Shown one piece after another: positions 49,411 to 57,871 of a stretch of DNA of 64,000 bases. Position 1 is the stretch's first letter; each line of letters opens with the position of its first letter. Location: the NCBI GenBank assembly GCA_963764675.1, contig CAVXTQ010000005.1:620001-684000 (forward strand). The letters run 5' to 3'. The notes beneath the pieces are model-generated. The model searched no databases. It worked only from the letters and a program-made list of their open reading frames with translations, and was not told the DNA's origin. Both the position numbers and the translations under genes were made by a program. This DNA comes from Acidiferrum sp963764675 (GTDB lineage Bacteria > Acidobacteriota > Terriglobia > Acidiferrales > UBA7541).

Positions 49411-50892
49411 ATGTCCGATTCCGATTCCCTGACTCCACAACTTGGCGCCGCGATGACGCGCCGCCAGTTTTTCCGGCGCAGCACCGCAGGAATCTCCATC
49501 GGCATTCCGGCGCTGGCGACGCTGCTCACCAACGATGGCTTTGCAGCTGACACCGCAACCGACCCCAAAACGGGCGGACTTGTCGGCCTCCCCCATTTCC
49601 CGCCCAAGGTGAAGCGCGTCATCTTCCTCCACCAATCGGGCGCGCCTTCCCAGATGGAGCTATTCGACTACAAACCCAACCTCGTCAAGTCGCAGGGCAT
49701 CGAGTTACCCGACTCCGTGCGCCAGGGCCAGCGCATTACCGGCATGACGTCGGGCCAATCCTCGTTTCCGGTGGCGCCTTCGATTTTCAAGTTCAATCAG
49801 TACGGCCGCTCCGGCACCTGGATCAGCGAGCTGCTTCCTTACCACGGGAAAATCGTGGACGACATCACCATCATCAAGTCCACCTACACCGAAGCCATCA
49901 ACCACGATCCCGCGATCACCTTCGTGCAGACCGGCTTCCAGCAGCCCGGGCGTCCCAGCATGGGCGCGTGGGTCACTTACGGACTCGGCAGCGAGAATCA
50001 AAATCTCCCGGCGTTCGTGGTCATGGTCTCGCAAGCGAACGCCTTAAATCCGGATCAGCCGCTGTTCTCGCGCCTGTGGGGAAGCGGCTTTCTGTCGTCT
50101 CGTTACCAAGGAGTGAAATTCCGCTCGAGCGGCGACCCGGTGCTGTACTTGTCGAACCCGCCGGGTGTGTCGTCTCCGACCCGGCGCCGCATGCTCGACG
50201 GCGTCGCCAAATTGAACCGCTTGCTCGCCGAAAAATATGGCGACCCCGAAATTGACACCCGCGTCGCGCAATACGAAATGGCATTTCGTATGCAAACTTC
50301 CGTGCCCGATCTGATGGACCTCTCCAAGGAACCCGAATCCACGTTTGAACTCTACGGCCCCGATTCGCGCAAGCCCGGAACCTATGCCGCCAATTGCCTC
50401 CTCGCGCGGCGGCTGGCCGAGCGCGGCGTGCGCTTCATTCAGCTCTATCATCGCGGCTGGGATCAGCACAACGACTTGCCGCGAGACATCGCGCTGCAAT
50501 GCAAGGGCGTCGATCAGCCCTCCGCCGCTTTGGTGCTCGATCTTAAGCAGCGCGGCATGTTGGACGACACTCTCGTCGTGTGGGCCGGCGAATTTGGCCG
50601 CACCGTGTATTGCCAGGGCAAGCTCACGGCCACGAATTATGGCCGCGACCATCATCCCCGCTGCTTCGCCATTTGGATGGCCGGCGGCGGCGTCCAGCGC
50701 GGCTTGAGCATCGGCAAGACGGACGACTATTCTTACAACATCCTCGAAGATCCCGTACACGTCCACGACTTGCAGGCCACCATCCTGCATTGCCTCGGCA
50801 TTGATCATCTCCGCCTGACCTACAAATTCCAGGGACGCTACTTCCGCCTGACCGATGTGGCCGGCAGCGTAGTGAAAAAGGCCCTCGCCTGA
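49411..50892 (+). CDS. DUF1501 protein, Tat-exported
   Basis: The 493-residue protein belongs to the sulfatase/alkaline phosphatase-like DUF1501 family. The N-terminus has a twin-arginine signal (MTRRQFFRRSTAGISIGIP). Family motifs are RVIFLHQSGAPSQMELFDYK, YHGKIVDDITIIKS, RGVRFIQLYHRGWDQHNDLP and VVWAGEFGRTVYCQG. Metal-binding His/Asp of the fold lie in GWDQHND. It starts 18 bp after the PSD1 stop; the PSD1-DUF1501 pair is recurrent in Planctomycetes, Verrucomicrobia and Acidobacteria. The biochemical function is unknown. Confidence 0.9.
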   Translation: MSDSDSLTPQLGAAMTRRQFFRRSTAGISIGIPALATLLTNDGFAADTATDPKTGGLVGLPHFPPKVKRVIFLHQSGAPSQMELFDYKPNLVKSQGIELPDSVRQGQRITGMTSGQSSFPVAPSIFKFNQYGRSGTWISELLPYHGKIVDDITIIKSTYTEAINHDPAITFVQTGFQQPGRPSMGAWVTYGLGSENQNLPAFVVMVSQANALNPDQPLFSRLWGSGFLSSRYQGVKFRSSGDPVLYLSNPPGVSSPTRRRMLDGVAKLNRLLAEKYGDPEIDTRVAQYEMAFRMQTSVPDLMDLSKEPESTFELYGPDSRKPGTYAANCLLARRLAERGVRFIQLYHRGWDQHNDLPRDIALQCKGVDQPSAALVLDLKQRGMLDDTLVVWAGEFGRTVYCQGKLTATNYGRDHHPRCFAIWMAGGGVQRGLSIGKTDDYSYNILEDPVHVHDLQATILHCLGIDHLRLTYKFQGRYFRLTDVAGSVVKKALA

Positions 50893-51056
50893 GCCTGGGT
50901 CGCAGGAAGTGAAATTCCTCTCTAACCTCGACGCTAAGGCCGGTTTCCGGCTGCGACATCCCCACTAAGTACCTAGACGCTAGTTCAAACCGTAGCAGTG
51001 CGCGAAGGCCTGGATGTGCCGGGGAGCGGGGATGCCTGTGTTAGTATTTCTCGTTT

Positions 51057-52127
51057 ATGCAAACAGGAATTATTGGGCTACCACAGGTTGGAAAGACGAC
51101 GCTGTTCCGGATCCTCACGAAGGCGAGCCTGGAGGGTAAGGCGGGATCGCAGGGGACGCACGTGGGCGTGGCGAAAGTGCCGGAGCCGCGGCTGGTGGAG
51201 CTGGCCAAGCTGTACAACCCCAAGAAAATCACATACGCCACCGTCCAGTACGTGGACCTGGGTGGGATGCAGAAGGAAAAAAACCGCGATGCGCTGGCGC
51301 CGCTGCGCGAGGTGGATACGATCGCGCACGTGATCCGGGTGTTCGACGATCCCTCGGTGCCGCATGCGGAGGGGAGCATCGATCCGCTACGGGACGCGAC
51401 GAATCTGGAGCTGGAGTTGATCCTTTCAGATCACGACCAGATCCTTCGGCGATTGGAGCGCGTCGAGAAAGATCTGAAGAAGAAGAGCGAGCCGTTGCTC
51501 GTCCTGGAGAAAAACGTTCTGGAGAAGTGCAAGGCGCATCTGGAGGCGGAAAAACCGCTGCGCGAACTGGAGTTGACGGCGGACGAACGCAAGCCGATTG
51601 GCGGATTTTTGTTTTTGTCGGCGCGACCGGTTCTTTATGTCCTGAATGTGGGAGACGACGAGGCGGACAAGTTGGATACAGCCGTCGAACGGCACAAGTT
51701 GAGTGCGTTGCAGGGGAGACCGAACTCGGCGGTGGTGGCGATTTGCGGACGGCTGGAAGCGGAGCTGGCGGAAATGGACGAGAAGGAAGCGGCGGAATTG
51801 CTAGCTTCGTATGGATTGAAAGAGCCGGGATTGAACCGGCTGATTCGCGCGACCTATGACTTGATGGGATTGATTCAATTTTTTACCGCCGGCGAGCCGG
51901 AAGTGCGGGCGTGGACGATTCGCAAGGGTGCGAGCGCGGTGAAGGCGGCGGGGGCGATTCACAGCGACATTGAGAAGGGATTTATTCGCGCGGAAGTGGT
52001 GCGGTGGAACGACTTGCTGGCGGCGGGGAGCGTGGCGGCGGCGAGGGAGAAAGCGCAGGTGCGGTTGGAGGGGAAAGAATACATCGTCCAGGAAGGCGAT
52101 GTGATTTTGTTCCGGCACAGTGGATGA
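51057..52127 (+). CDS. ychF: Ribosome-binding GTPase/ATPase YchF
   Basis: The 356-residue Obg-related protein has G1 GLPQVGKTTLF (usually GxPNVGKST), G3-region VDLGGMQKEK in place of the family's DIAGLV, an intervening coiled coil (ERVEKDLKKKSEPLL) and a C-terminal TGS domain (IQFFTAGEPEVRAWTIRKG...EYIVQEGDVILFRHS). The VDLGG variant and the Gln and Thr in G1 distinguish it from the common form. YchF usually prefers ATP and regulates translation or stress. It stands as a single gene followed by a metal transporter. Confidence 0.9.
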   Translation: MQTGIIGLPQVGKTTLFRILTKASLEGKAGSQGTHVGVAKVPEPRLVELAKLYNPKKITYATVQYVDLGGMQKEKNRDALAPLREVDTIAHVIRVFDDPSVPHAEGSIDPLRDATNLELELILSDHDQILRRLERVEKDLKKKSEPLLVLEKNVLEKCKAHLEAEKPLRELELTADERKPIGGFLFLSARPVLYVLNVGDDEADKLDTAVERHKLSALQGRPNSAVVAICGRLEAELAEMDEKEAAELLASYGLKEPGLNRLIRATYDLMGLIQFFTAGEPEVRAWTIRKGASAVKAAGAIHSDIEKGFIRAEVVRWNDLLAAGSVAAAREKAQVRLEGKEYIVQEGDVILFRHSG

Positions 52128-52233
52128 GGGAAAGCGAACGAGGAAGAGTGACAAGGAGAGGCAACCCGAAGACCCCGGTTCAAACGGCGAACCTGGGGCA
52201 CCCTCCGCCGCTCGGCGCTAGCCTGGCTAATAA

Positions 52234-52977
52234 ATGACGCATGATTTGGCATTTCGGACTGGATTGGCGGCGCTGCTGGGGCTTGTTGCGGCGGCGGGGA
52301 ATTTGATTGGCGGATATTTTGTTGTGCGTAGGGATTGGCCGCGGAAGTATTTGCAGTATTTTCTGGCGCTCGGCGCCGGGTACATGCTGGCGGTGGCGTT
52401 CGTCGAGGTGATTCCGGCGTCGGTGCGGCTTTCCGGCGAGAGCGCTCTTCTGTACGTGCTGATCGGATTTTTCCTGGTGCATTTGTTTGAGCACACGATT
52501 GCGCCGCATTTCCACTTTGGCGAAGAGACGCATTGCGAAGAGGTGAGTCATCACCACGCGCGAACGACCGTGCTACTGGGGTTGGGGATTCATACTTTTT
52601 TTGACGGGGTGGCGATCGCGGCGGGATTTCTGGTTTCCACCTGGCTGGGCGCGGTGATCTTCGTGGCGGTGTTTTTGCACAAGCTGCCGGAGGGATTCAC
52701 GGTGGCGTCGGTGGTGCTGGCGAGCGGTCAGGGGAAGCGCAACGCAATTCTGGCGTCCGGGTTACTAGGGGTGGCGACGCTGCTGGGAGTCTTTCTGACG
52801 ACCGCGCTGCAAGGGGAGCTGAAATACGCGCTGCCGGTCTCCGGGGGCGTGACGCTGTACGTGGCGGCGACGGATTTGCTGCCGGAGGTCAACCGGGAGC
52901 CGAACTGGAGGATGGCGCTGCTGGTATTCGTGGGTGTGGTCAGTTTGTTGATAATGGAGCACTTATTCCACGTCTAG
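52234..52977 (+). CDS. ZIP-family metal transporter
   Basis: The 247-residue membrane protein has about eight hydrophobic helices. The His-rich loop between helices 3 and 4 reads HLFEHTIAPHFHFGEETHCE followed by EVSHHHAR. Transport-site motifs are HTFFDGVAIAAGF and HKLPEGFTVASVV (the HxxxE pair of ZIP helices 4 and 5). It likely imports zinc or another divalent metal. The gene begins 106 bp after ychF. Confidence 0.9.
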   Translation: MTHDLAFRTGLAALLGLVAAAGNLIGGYFVVRRDWPRKYLQYFLALGAGYMLAVAFVEVIPASVRLSGESALLYVLIGFFLVHLFEHTIAPHFHFGEETHCEEVSHHHARTTVLLGLGIHTFFDGVAIAAGFLVSTWLGAVIFVAVFLHKLPEGFTVASVVLASGQGKRNAILASGLLGVATLLGVFLTTALQGELKYALPVSGGVTLYVAATDLLPEVNREPNWRMALLVFVGVVSLLIMEHLFHV

Positions 52978-53050
52978 TTTCGCTTTAGTTTCGGCTGTGG
53001 ATGTTCCTGCCTATTTGCAACTTCCTGAGACTACATGTGTTTGATACAGT

Positions 53051-53695
53051 GTGGCGGCGATGGCCAGGTCGGACGTCCAACTAATGCTGGACGTGAAGGC
53101 GGGCGACGAACAGTCGTTCGCGCTTCTGCTGCAGAGGTATCGGAGTCCGCTGGTCAACTTTCTGTACCGGATGGTTCGGAACCGGGAACAGGCGGAAGAC
53201 CTGGCGCAGGAAGTTTTCATTCGGGTGTACCGGGCGCGTGAGGAGTACGTGCCTAGCGCGAAGTTTACGACGTGGCTGTTTCGCATCGCGACGAATCTGG
53301 CGCTGAATTCGCTGCGAGACAACCGCTACCAGCGAATGGAAGTCTCACTAGATGCGCCGGTGACCGCAGATGCTGAGGATGGCGACGAGCGGCCGCTGGA
53401 CGTGGCAGATAAGCATCCCGACATCGAGCAGCACCTGGTGGAGGAGGCACGGCGCAAGATGATCCGGCACGCGATTGACAAACTGCCGGAGAAACAGCGC
53501 GCGGCAGTGCTCCTGCACAAGTATCAGGAGCTGGACTACAACGAGATCGCGAGGATTTTGGAGTGCTCGGAAAGCGCGCTGAAGTCGCTGCTGTTCCGGG
53601 CGTATGAGACGTTGCGAGTGGAGTTGGCGCCGCTAGTGGCGGGAGAACGAAGTAACGAAGTAAGGAAAACAGTGAAGCAAGGAAATGAAGACTGA
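53051..53695 (+). CDS. ECF RNA polymerase sigma factor
   Basis: The 214-residue protein has region 2 (FALLLQRYRSPLVNFLYRMV; NREQAEDLAQEVFIRVYR; FTTWLFRIATNLALNSLR) and region 4 (LPEKQRAAVLLHKYQELDYN and EIARILECSESALKSLLFRAYETLR). It is close to the RpoE/SigE group. GTG 53051 and ATG 53060 are both possible starts. The anti-sigma gene follows 39 bp later, so the factor is expected to be held inactive until a signal releases it. Confidence 0.94.
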   Translation: MAAMARSDVQLMLDVKAGDEQSFALLLQRYRSPLVNFLYRMVRNREQAEDLAQEVFIRVYRAREEYVPSAKFTTWLFRIATNLALNSLRDNRYQRMEVSLDAPVTADAEDGDERPLDVADKHPDIEQHLVEEARRKMIRHAIDKLPEKQRAAVLLHKYQELDYNEIARILECSESALKSLLFRAYETLRVELAPLVAGERSNEVRKTVKQGNED

Positions 53696-53734
53696 AGAGT
53701 TTGGAAAAGAACTTGAAGTAGAAAGAAGGGCGTT

Positions 53735-54223
53735 ATGAGTTGCAATCGAATGGAAAGCAAGATTCTGCCGTATGTGGATGGACGGCTGAAGGCCAGCGAG
53801 CAGCGCGAGGTGGAGACGCATCTTGCGAAGTGCGCGGCGTGCCGTGTGCGCGTGAATGAGTTCCGCGCGGTGTCTGGTTTGCTGGAGGAGTTGCCGCAGA
53901 TCGAGCCGTCGGGTGCGTTTGACGCGCGGGTGCGCGCGCGTGTTGCGGCGGAGCCGGTGAAGCAGAGTTGGTGGGCGTGGCTTGCGCCGTCGCCGCGAGT
54001 GGCGTTTGCAGCGTCGATGCTGCTGTTTGCGACGGTGTGGCTGGGTTCGCGGACGGGGAATAATCCCGGAACCGTTCCACCGGATAATCCGGATCAGATG
54101 GCTAGCGACATGCCGGTGCTGGAGAATTACGACGTGCTGTCGAACTTCGAAGCGCTGACGGATTTGCCGGATCCGGTGCAGAGCGACGACGAGCCTCAGC
54201 AGGATACGAATCAGCAGATGTAG
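53735..54223 (+). CDS. Zinc-finger anti-sigma factor
   Basis: The 162-residue membrane protein has a ZAS/zf-HC2 domain at its N-terminus (HLAKCAACRVRVNEF, the HxxxCxxC motif), a single helix around residues 85-105 (RVAFAASMLLFATVWLG) and a short acidic periplasmic tail. It should bind and inhibit the preceding ECF factor. It is followed 23 bp later by the DUF3106 gene. Confidence 0.9.
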   Translation: MSCNRMESKILPYVDGRLKASEQREVETHLAKCAACRVRVNEFRAVSGLLEELPQIEPSGAFDARVRARVAAEPVKQSWWAWLAPSPRVAFAASMLLFATVWLGSRTGNNPGTVPPDNPDQMASDMPVLENYDVLSNFEALTDLPDPVQSDDEPQQDTNQQM

Positions 54224-54246
54224 GTGCGTGCAGGAAACAGGAAGAG

Positions 54247-54867
54247 ATGAAACTGCGGTCCCAATTCGGTGAATGGTTCAGTGGACGCGGGTGGGCGTTG
54301 GTGCTCAGCGCGGCGCTGGCGGTGTTGCTGCCGTTGTCGAGCGCCGCAGGGCAGCGTGTGCCTGCGAAGGATCGGGCGCGGGTGACGGGGCGGCAGAACG
54401 ACCGACCACCGAATGCCGGGAGCGGCGTTGGAAATAATGGGCATCCCAACGTGACCGAAGGCAGGCCGAAGGTGACAACGCCGCCTCCGAACGTGCAAGA
54501 GCGTTTTCGGAATATGACGCCGCAGGAGAAGCAACGGCTGCTGCAAAATGAAGAGCGGCTGCGGCATCTTCCGCCGGCGCAGCAGCAAGTGCTTCGCGAT
54601 CGCGCCCAGGTGTGGAGAAGGATGACGCCGGAGCAGCGGGATCACATCCGGAACGATGTGCTGCCGAAGTGGAAGCAAATGCCGCCGGATCGCCGGCAGG
54701 CGATTCAGCAGAGGCTGCGCGTGCTGCAGAATATGCCGGAGTATGCGCGGAACCAGCGGTTGAATGATCCGAATTTTACGCACGGGATGAGCGAGGATGA
54801 CCGCGCCACGCTGCGCGATTTGAGTCATCTCCATGTGGGTGGAGCGCCTGAGCCGCCGGGCGAGTGA
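54247..54867 (+). CDS. DUF3106 protein, exported
   Basis: The 206-residue protein has a signal peptide (LVLSAALAVLLPLSSAAG), a low-complexity stretch rich in Asn, Gly and Pro, then repeated amphipathic helices of DUF3106 type (FRNMTPQEKQRLLQNEERLR; WRRMTPEQRDHIRNDVLPKW; PDRRQAIQQRLRVLQNMPEY). Repeats with the M-T/P-P-E/D start recall metal- or stress-sensing periplasmic proteins of the CpxP/Spy kind, but this is only a resemblance. Being last in the sigma/anti-sigma operon, it may be part of the sensing unit. Confidence 0.8.
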   Translation: MKLRSQFGEWFSGRGWALVLSAALAVLLPLSSAAGQRVPAKDRARVTGRQNDRPPNAGSGVGNNGHPNVTEGRPKVTTPPPNVQERFRNMTPQEKQRLLQNEERLRHLPPAQQQVLRDRAQVWRRMTPEQRDHIRNDVLPKWKQMPPDRRQAIQQRLRVLQNMPEYARNQRLNDPNFTHGMSEDDRATLRDLSHLHVGGAPEPPGE

Positions 54868-55113
54868 GTTGGTTAAGCTGCGAGTTGCCGTTTGCTGAGT
54901 TCCTGCCTTCGACATACCTGAATAAGAGCTAGAAGTTGACATCTTGCCGAGATGGGGCGCAGCCGTGCTGCGCACCTGCAGAAGACGACGCGCCAATGGT
55001 GCAATTTGGTCTTACCTGCCTGGATCGCCCAGAATTGACAATCGCTGGGTTCCCGCGTCATGGTAATTCGTTCTCAAGTGTTGGTGTGTAGAGACTGAAG
55101 GGACCTCCCGCAC

Positions 55114-56352
55114 GTGTCCACGCGCTTCCGCGCCTTGCAGCACCGGAATTTCCAACTCTTCATTGGCGGGCAACTTGTTTCGCTCATTGGAACGTGGATG
55201 CAGTCCACCGCGCAGCTTTGGCTGGTGTACAAACTGACACACTCGGCGGCGCTGCTGGGCGTTTTTGGATTTGCGAATCAGATTCCGATTTTGGTGCTGG
55301 CGTCCGTGGGGGGCCACGTCGGCGACCGGTACAACCGGCACCTCGGCGTGATCTGGACGCAAACGGCGTCGATGATTTTGGCGTTTGTGCTGGCGGCGCT
55401 GACGCTAACGCACTTGATTCAAGTGTGGCATCTGATCTCCATTGCGTTCTTGGTGGGTATCGTCAATGCGTTTGATGTGCCCATCCGGCAGGCATTTTTG
55501 GTGCAGATGGTGGGCAAGGAAGATTTGCCGAACGCGATTGCGTTGAATTCTTCGATGTTCAATGGGGCGCGCGTGGTGGGTCCGGCGATTGCGGGGTTTG
55601 CGATTGCTTGGATTCACGAGGGTTGGTGTTTTTTTCTGAATGGTGTGAGTTTTGTGGCGGTGATTGTGGCGTTGCTGGCGATGCGCATTCCGAAGTTCGA
55701 GCCCAAGCCGGTTACGGGCTCGCCGATGCGAAATTTTCTGGAAGGCTTCCGATTTGCGATGAACGACATGCCGATTCGCTCGGCGCTGCTGCTCTTGAGC
55801 GTGTTGAGCTTATTCGGGTTGCAGTATTCGGTTTTTCTGCCGGTGTTCGCGCGGGACATTTTGCATCGCGAGGCCGGCGGATTTGGACTGCTGATGAGCG
55901 CGGCGGGCGTAGGAGCGGTGCTGGGAGCGCTGCAATTCGCGGCGCGGACCAGTTATAAGGGTTTGGCGCGATGGATGGGGACGATGTCGATGATCTGCGC
56001 GGTGGGTTTGATCGTGTTCTCGCAATCGCATGTGTTTTGGCTTTCGGCGGCGGTTTTGTTCGTGGTGGGCTTTGCGGCGACGTCGCAAATGGCGGCGACG
56101 AACACGACGGTGCAAAATCGTGTGCCGGATGAGCTGCGAGGACGGGTGATGGCGGTGTACGCGACGATGTTCATGGGCGTGCAGCCGATCGGGTCGTTGC
56201 TCGCGGGCGGAGTGGCGAAAAGGATCGGTGCGCCTTACACGTTGGCGGTGTTTGGCGCGATCGTGCTGCTCGGGAGTTTGGTTTTTGTTTTTCGGGTGGT
56301 GATGAAGTTGCGGCCGGCGGGGGCGACAATCGCCGCGTCGGGACGAGGTTAG
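55114..56352 (+). CDS. MFS transporter (EntS-like)
   Basis: The 412-residue protein has 12 helices. It starts with GTG; the MFS_3-type N-terminus is RFRALQHRNFQLFIGGQLVSLIG, with loop motif GGHVGDRYNRH. The second half includes VQNRVPDELRGRVMAVYATMFMG. Homologues export siderophores or drugs. Its stop codon overlaps the stop of pqqE, which converges on it, so the two transcription units meet here without a terminator. Confidence 0.9.
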   Translation: MSTRFRALQHRNFQLFIGGQLVSLIGTWMQSTAQLWLVYKLTHSAALLGVFGFANQIPILVLASVGGHVGDRYNRHLGVIWTQTASMILAFVLAALTLTHLIQVWHLISIAFLVGIVNAFDVPIRQAFLVQMVGKEDLPNAIALNSSMFNGARVVGPAIAGFAIAWIHEGWCFFLNGVSFVAVIVALLAMRIPKFEPKPVTGSPMRNFLEGFRFAMNDMPIRSALLLLSVLSLFGLQYSVFLPVFARDILHREAGGFGLLMSAAGVGAVLGALQFAARTSYKGLARWMGTMSMICAVGLIVFSQSHVFWLSAAVLFVVGFAATSQMAATNTTVQNRVPDELRGRVMAVYATMFMGVQPIGSLLAGGVAKRIGAPYTLAVFGAIVLLGSLVFVFRVVMKLRPAGATIAASGRG

Positions 56353-57458
56353 GCAGGGTTGGGGCGATAGAGCCAGGCGGGCTTGGTGATCGGCTCGTTC
56401 AGCGTCAAGGTTGCGGCGGCGAGGCCGGCGAGAATCGCGTCCACCTTCGGGCGCAGCGGCGCTAAGGAGCAGACGGGATCGGTGGCGGCGGCGGCGCCCG
56501 CAAGAAGAAGGGCTTGGCAGCGGCAGCCGCCGAAGTCTTGCGTGCGGCGATCGCAAGTTTTGCAGGGTTCTTGCATCCAGTCTTCGCCGCGAAATTTCTG
56601 GAAGGCTTCGGAGGTCTGCCAGATTTCGCGGAGGTTGCGATCCTTCACATTGTCGAACCGCAATTCGGGAATTACTTTTGCGGCGTGGCAGGGGAGCGCG
56701 TCTCCGCTTGGAGTGATTAGCATCAGCTTGCGGCCCCAGCCGCCCATGCAGGGTTTGGGATATTTGGCGTAGTAATCGGGCACGACGGATTCGATGCGAA
56801 TCTTGCCGCGGAGGCGTTCTTCGGCGGCTTTCAGAACTTCCAGGGAGCGATCCAGCTGGGCGCGAGTCGGGAGCAAATGCTCGCGATTGGCGAAAGCCCA
56901 GCCGTAATACTGAACGTTGGCGAATTCGACGCGAGTGGCGCTGGAGGATTCGGCGAGCTTCAGCATTTCCTCGATCTGATCGATGTTGTGGCGGTGAATG
57001 ACGAAATTCAGCGTCACCGCGACACGGACTTTCTTCAACCATTCCAGGACGCGGAGCTTTTGCGCGAAGGCTTTCGTGCCACAGATTTCGTTGGCGGTTT
57101 CTTCGCGGGCGTCTTGGAAGCTGAGTTGGAAGTGATCGACGCCGGCTTCGACGAGTTGCGCGAGACGTGGCTCGTCGAGAGGCATGCCGGAGGTGATCAG
57201 GTTTACATAGAGGCTGGCGGCGCGAGCGGCGCGGACGAGGCCGAGAATATCGGTGCGGGCGAGAGGCTCGCCGCCGGTGAAATCGGCTTGCAGGACGCCC
57301 GCTTGGCCGGCTTCTTGGAAAACGCGGGACCAGACTTCGGTGGGGAGTTCTTCGGCACGGTTGGTCAGCTCCAGGGGATTGGAACAGTAGACGCAGTGGA
57401 GCGGGCAGCGGTGGGTGAGTTCGGCGATGAGCGCGAGAGGATGGTTAGGTGGCGTCAT
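56349..57458 (-). CDS. pqqE: PqqA peptide cyclase (radical SAM) PqqE
   Basis: The 369-residue radical SAM/SPASM enzyme makes the carbon-carbon bond between Glu and Tyr of the PqqA peptide. The cluster motif is RCPLHCVYCSNP (CxxxCxxC), followed by FTGGEPLARTDI. The SPASM cysteines are in PCHAAKVIP, CKTCDRR and GGCRCQA. The start is at MTPPNHPLALIAELT (57458). It is the last gene of the pqq operon, 134 bp after pqqD. Confidence 0.96.
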   Translation of the reverse strand: MTPPNHPLALIAELTHRCPLHCVYCSNPLELTNRAEELPTEVWSRVFQEAGQAGVLQADFTGGEPLARTDILGLVRAARAASLYVNLITSGMPLDEPRLAQLVEAGVDHFQLSFQDAREETANEICGTKAFAQKLRVLEWLKKVRVAVTLNFVIHRHNIDQIEEMLKLAESSSATRVEFANVQYYGWAFANREHLLPTRAQLDRSLEVLKAAEERLRGKIRIESVVPDYYAKYPKPCMGGWGRKLMLITPSGDALPCHAAKVIPELRFDNVKDRNLREIWQTSEAFQKFRGEDWMQEPCKTCDRRTQDFGGCRCQALLLAGAAAATDPVCSLAPLRPKVDAILAGLAAATLTLNEPITKPAWLYRPNPA

Positions 57459-57492
57459 GGAGTACACGCTAAGTTTAGCATTGCGGAGAAGT

Positions 57493-57520
57493 GCGCCCGC
57501 CACAGTCGGCGGCCGCTACA
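57493..57520. repeat. GC-rich palindromic element in pqqD-pqqE spacer
   Basis: The sequence GCGCCCGCC...GCGGCCGCTACA is shared with 59650-59677 with a different middle part. A second element, GCGGCAGC-GA-GCTGCCGC, lies 50 bases away at 57569-57586. Confidence 0.55.
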
Positions 57521-57568
57521 CGGCGAGTTTCCAGCACTTCAATCGTGCCCTTGCGACACGTGTCAAAG

Positions 57569-57586
57569 GCGGCAGCGAGCTGCCGC
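57569..57586. repeat. Short palindromic repeat (REP-like), copy 2
   Basis: GCGGCAGC-GA-GCTGCCGC is a near copy of 2432-2449, with the same downstream CCAAA flank. It lies just after the pqqD stop. Confidence 0.6.
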
Positions 57587-57592
57587 TCCAAA

Positions 57593-57871
57593 TTACTCGA
57601 AGTCGAGGGCGCGTTGATCGTTGAGCAGCGCTAGGTAGCCGAGGATGTCGGCTTCGACTTTTTTTGGCTCGGCTTTCGAATAGATCTGTTGGAGCTCGGT
57701 GATGATTTGCTGCACGGTGTGTTGGCCGTCGCAGCGCTGGACGATTTCGAGGCTCGGGCCGTTCAGGCGCAAGGCGCGCTCGGGCATCAGCAGGACGCGC
57801 TGTTGCTGGTTGTTGTCGCCGAGGCGGCAGCCGGGAGCGAGACGCGGGTGGGACTGCAGGTCCGGGGTCAT
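57593..57871 (-). CDS. pqqD: PQQ biosynthesis peptide chaperone PqqD
   Basis: The 92-residue protein binds PqqA and hands it to PqqE. It starts MTPDLQSHPRLAPGCRL; the conserved parts are RVLLMPERALRLNGPSLEIV and CDGQHTVQQIITEL. The start overlaps the pqqC stop by four bases (ATGA). Confidence 0.93.
   Translation of the reverse strand: MTPDLQSHPRLAPGCRLGDNNQQQRVLLMPERALRLNGPSLEIVQRCDGQHTVQQIITELQQIYSKAEPKKVEADILGYLALLNDQRALDFE

Noticed and set aside
55810..57042. 410-codon minus-strand frame rich in Arg, His and Pro
   Set aside because: It overlaps both the MFS gene and pqqE in other frames and has the composition of an out-of-frame shadow.
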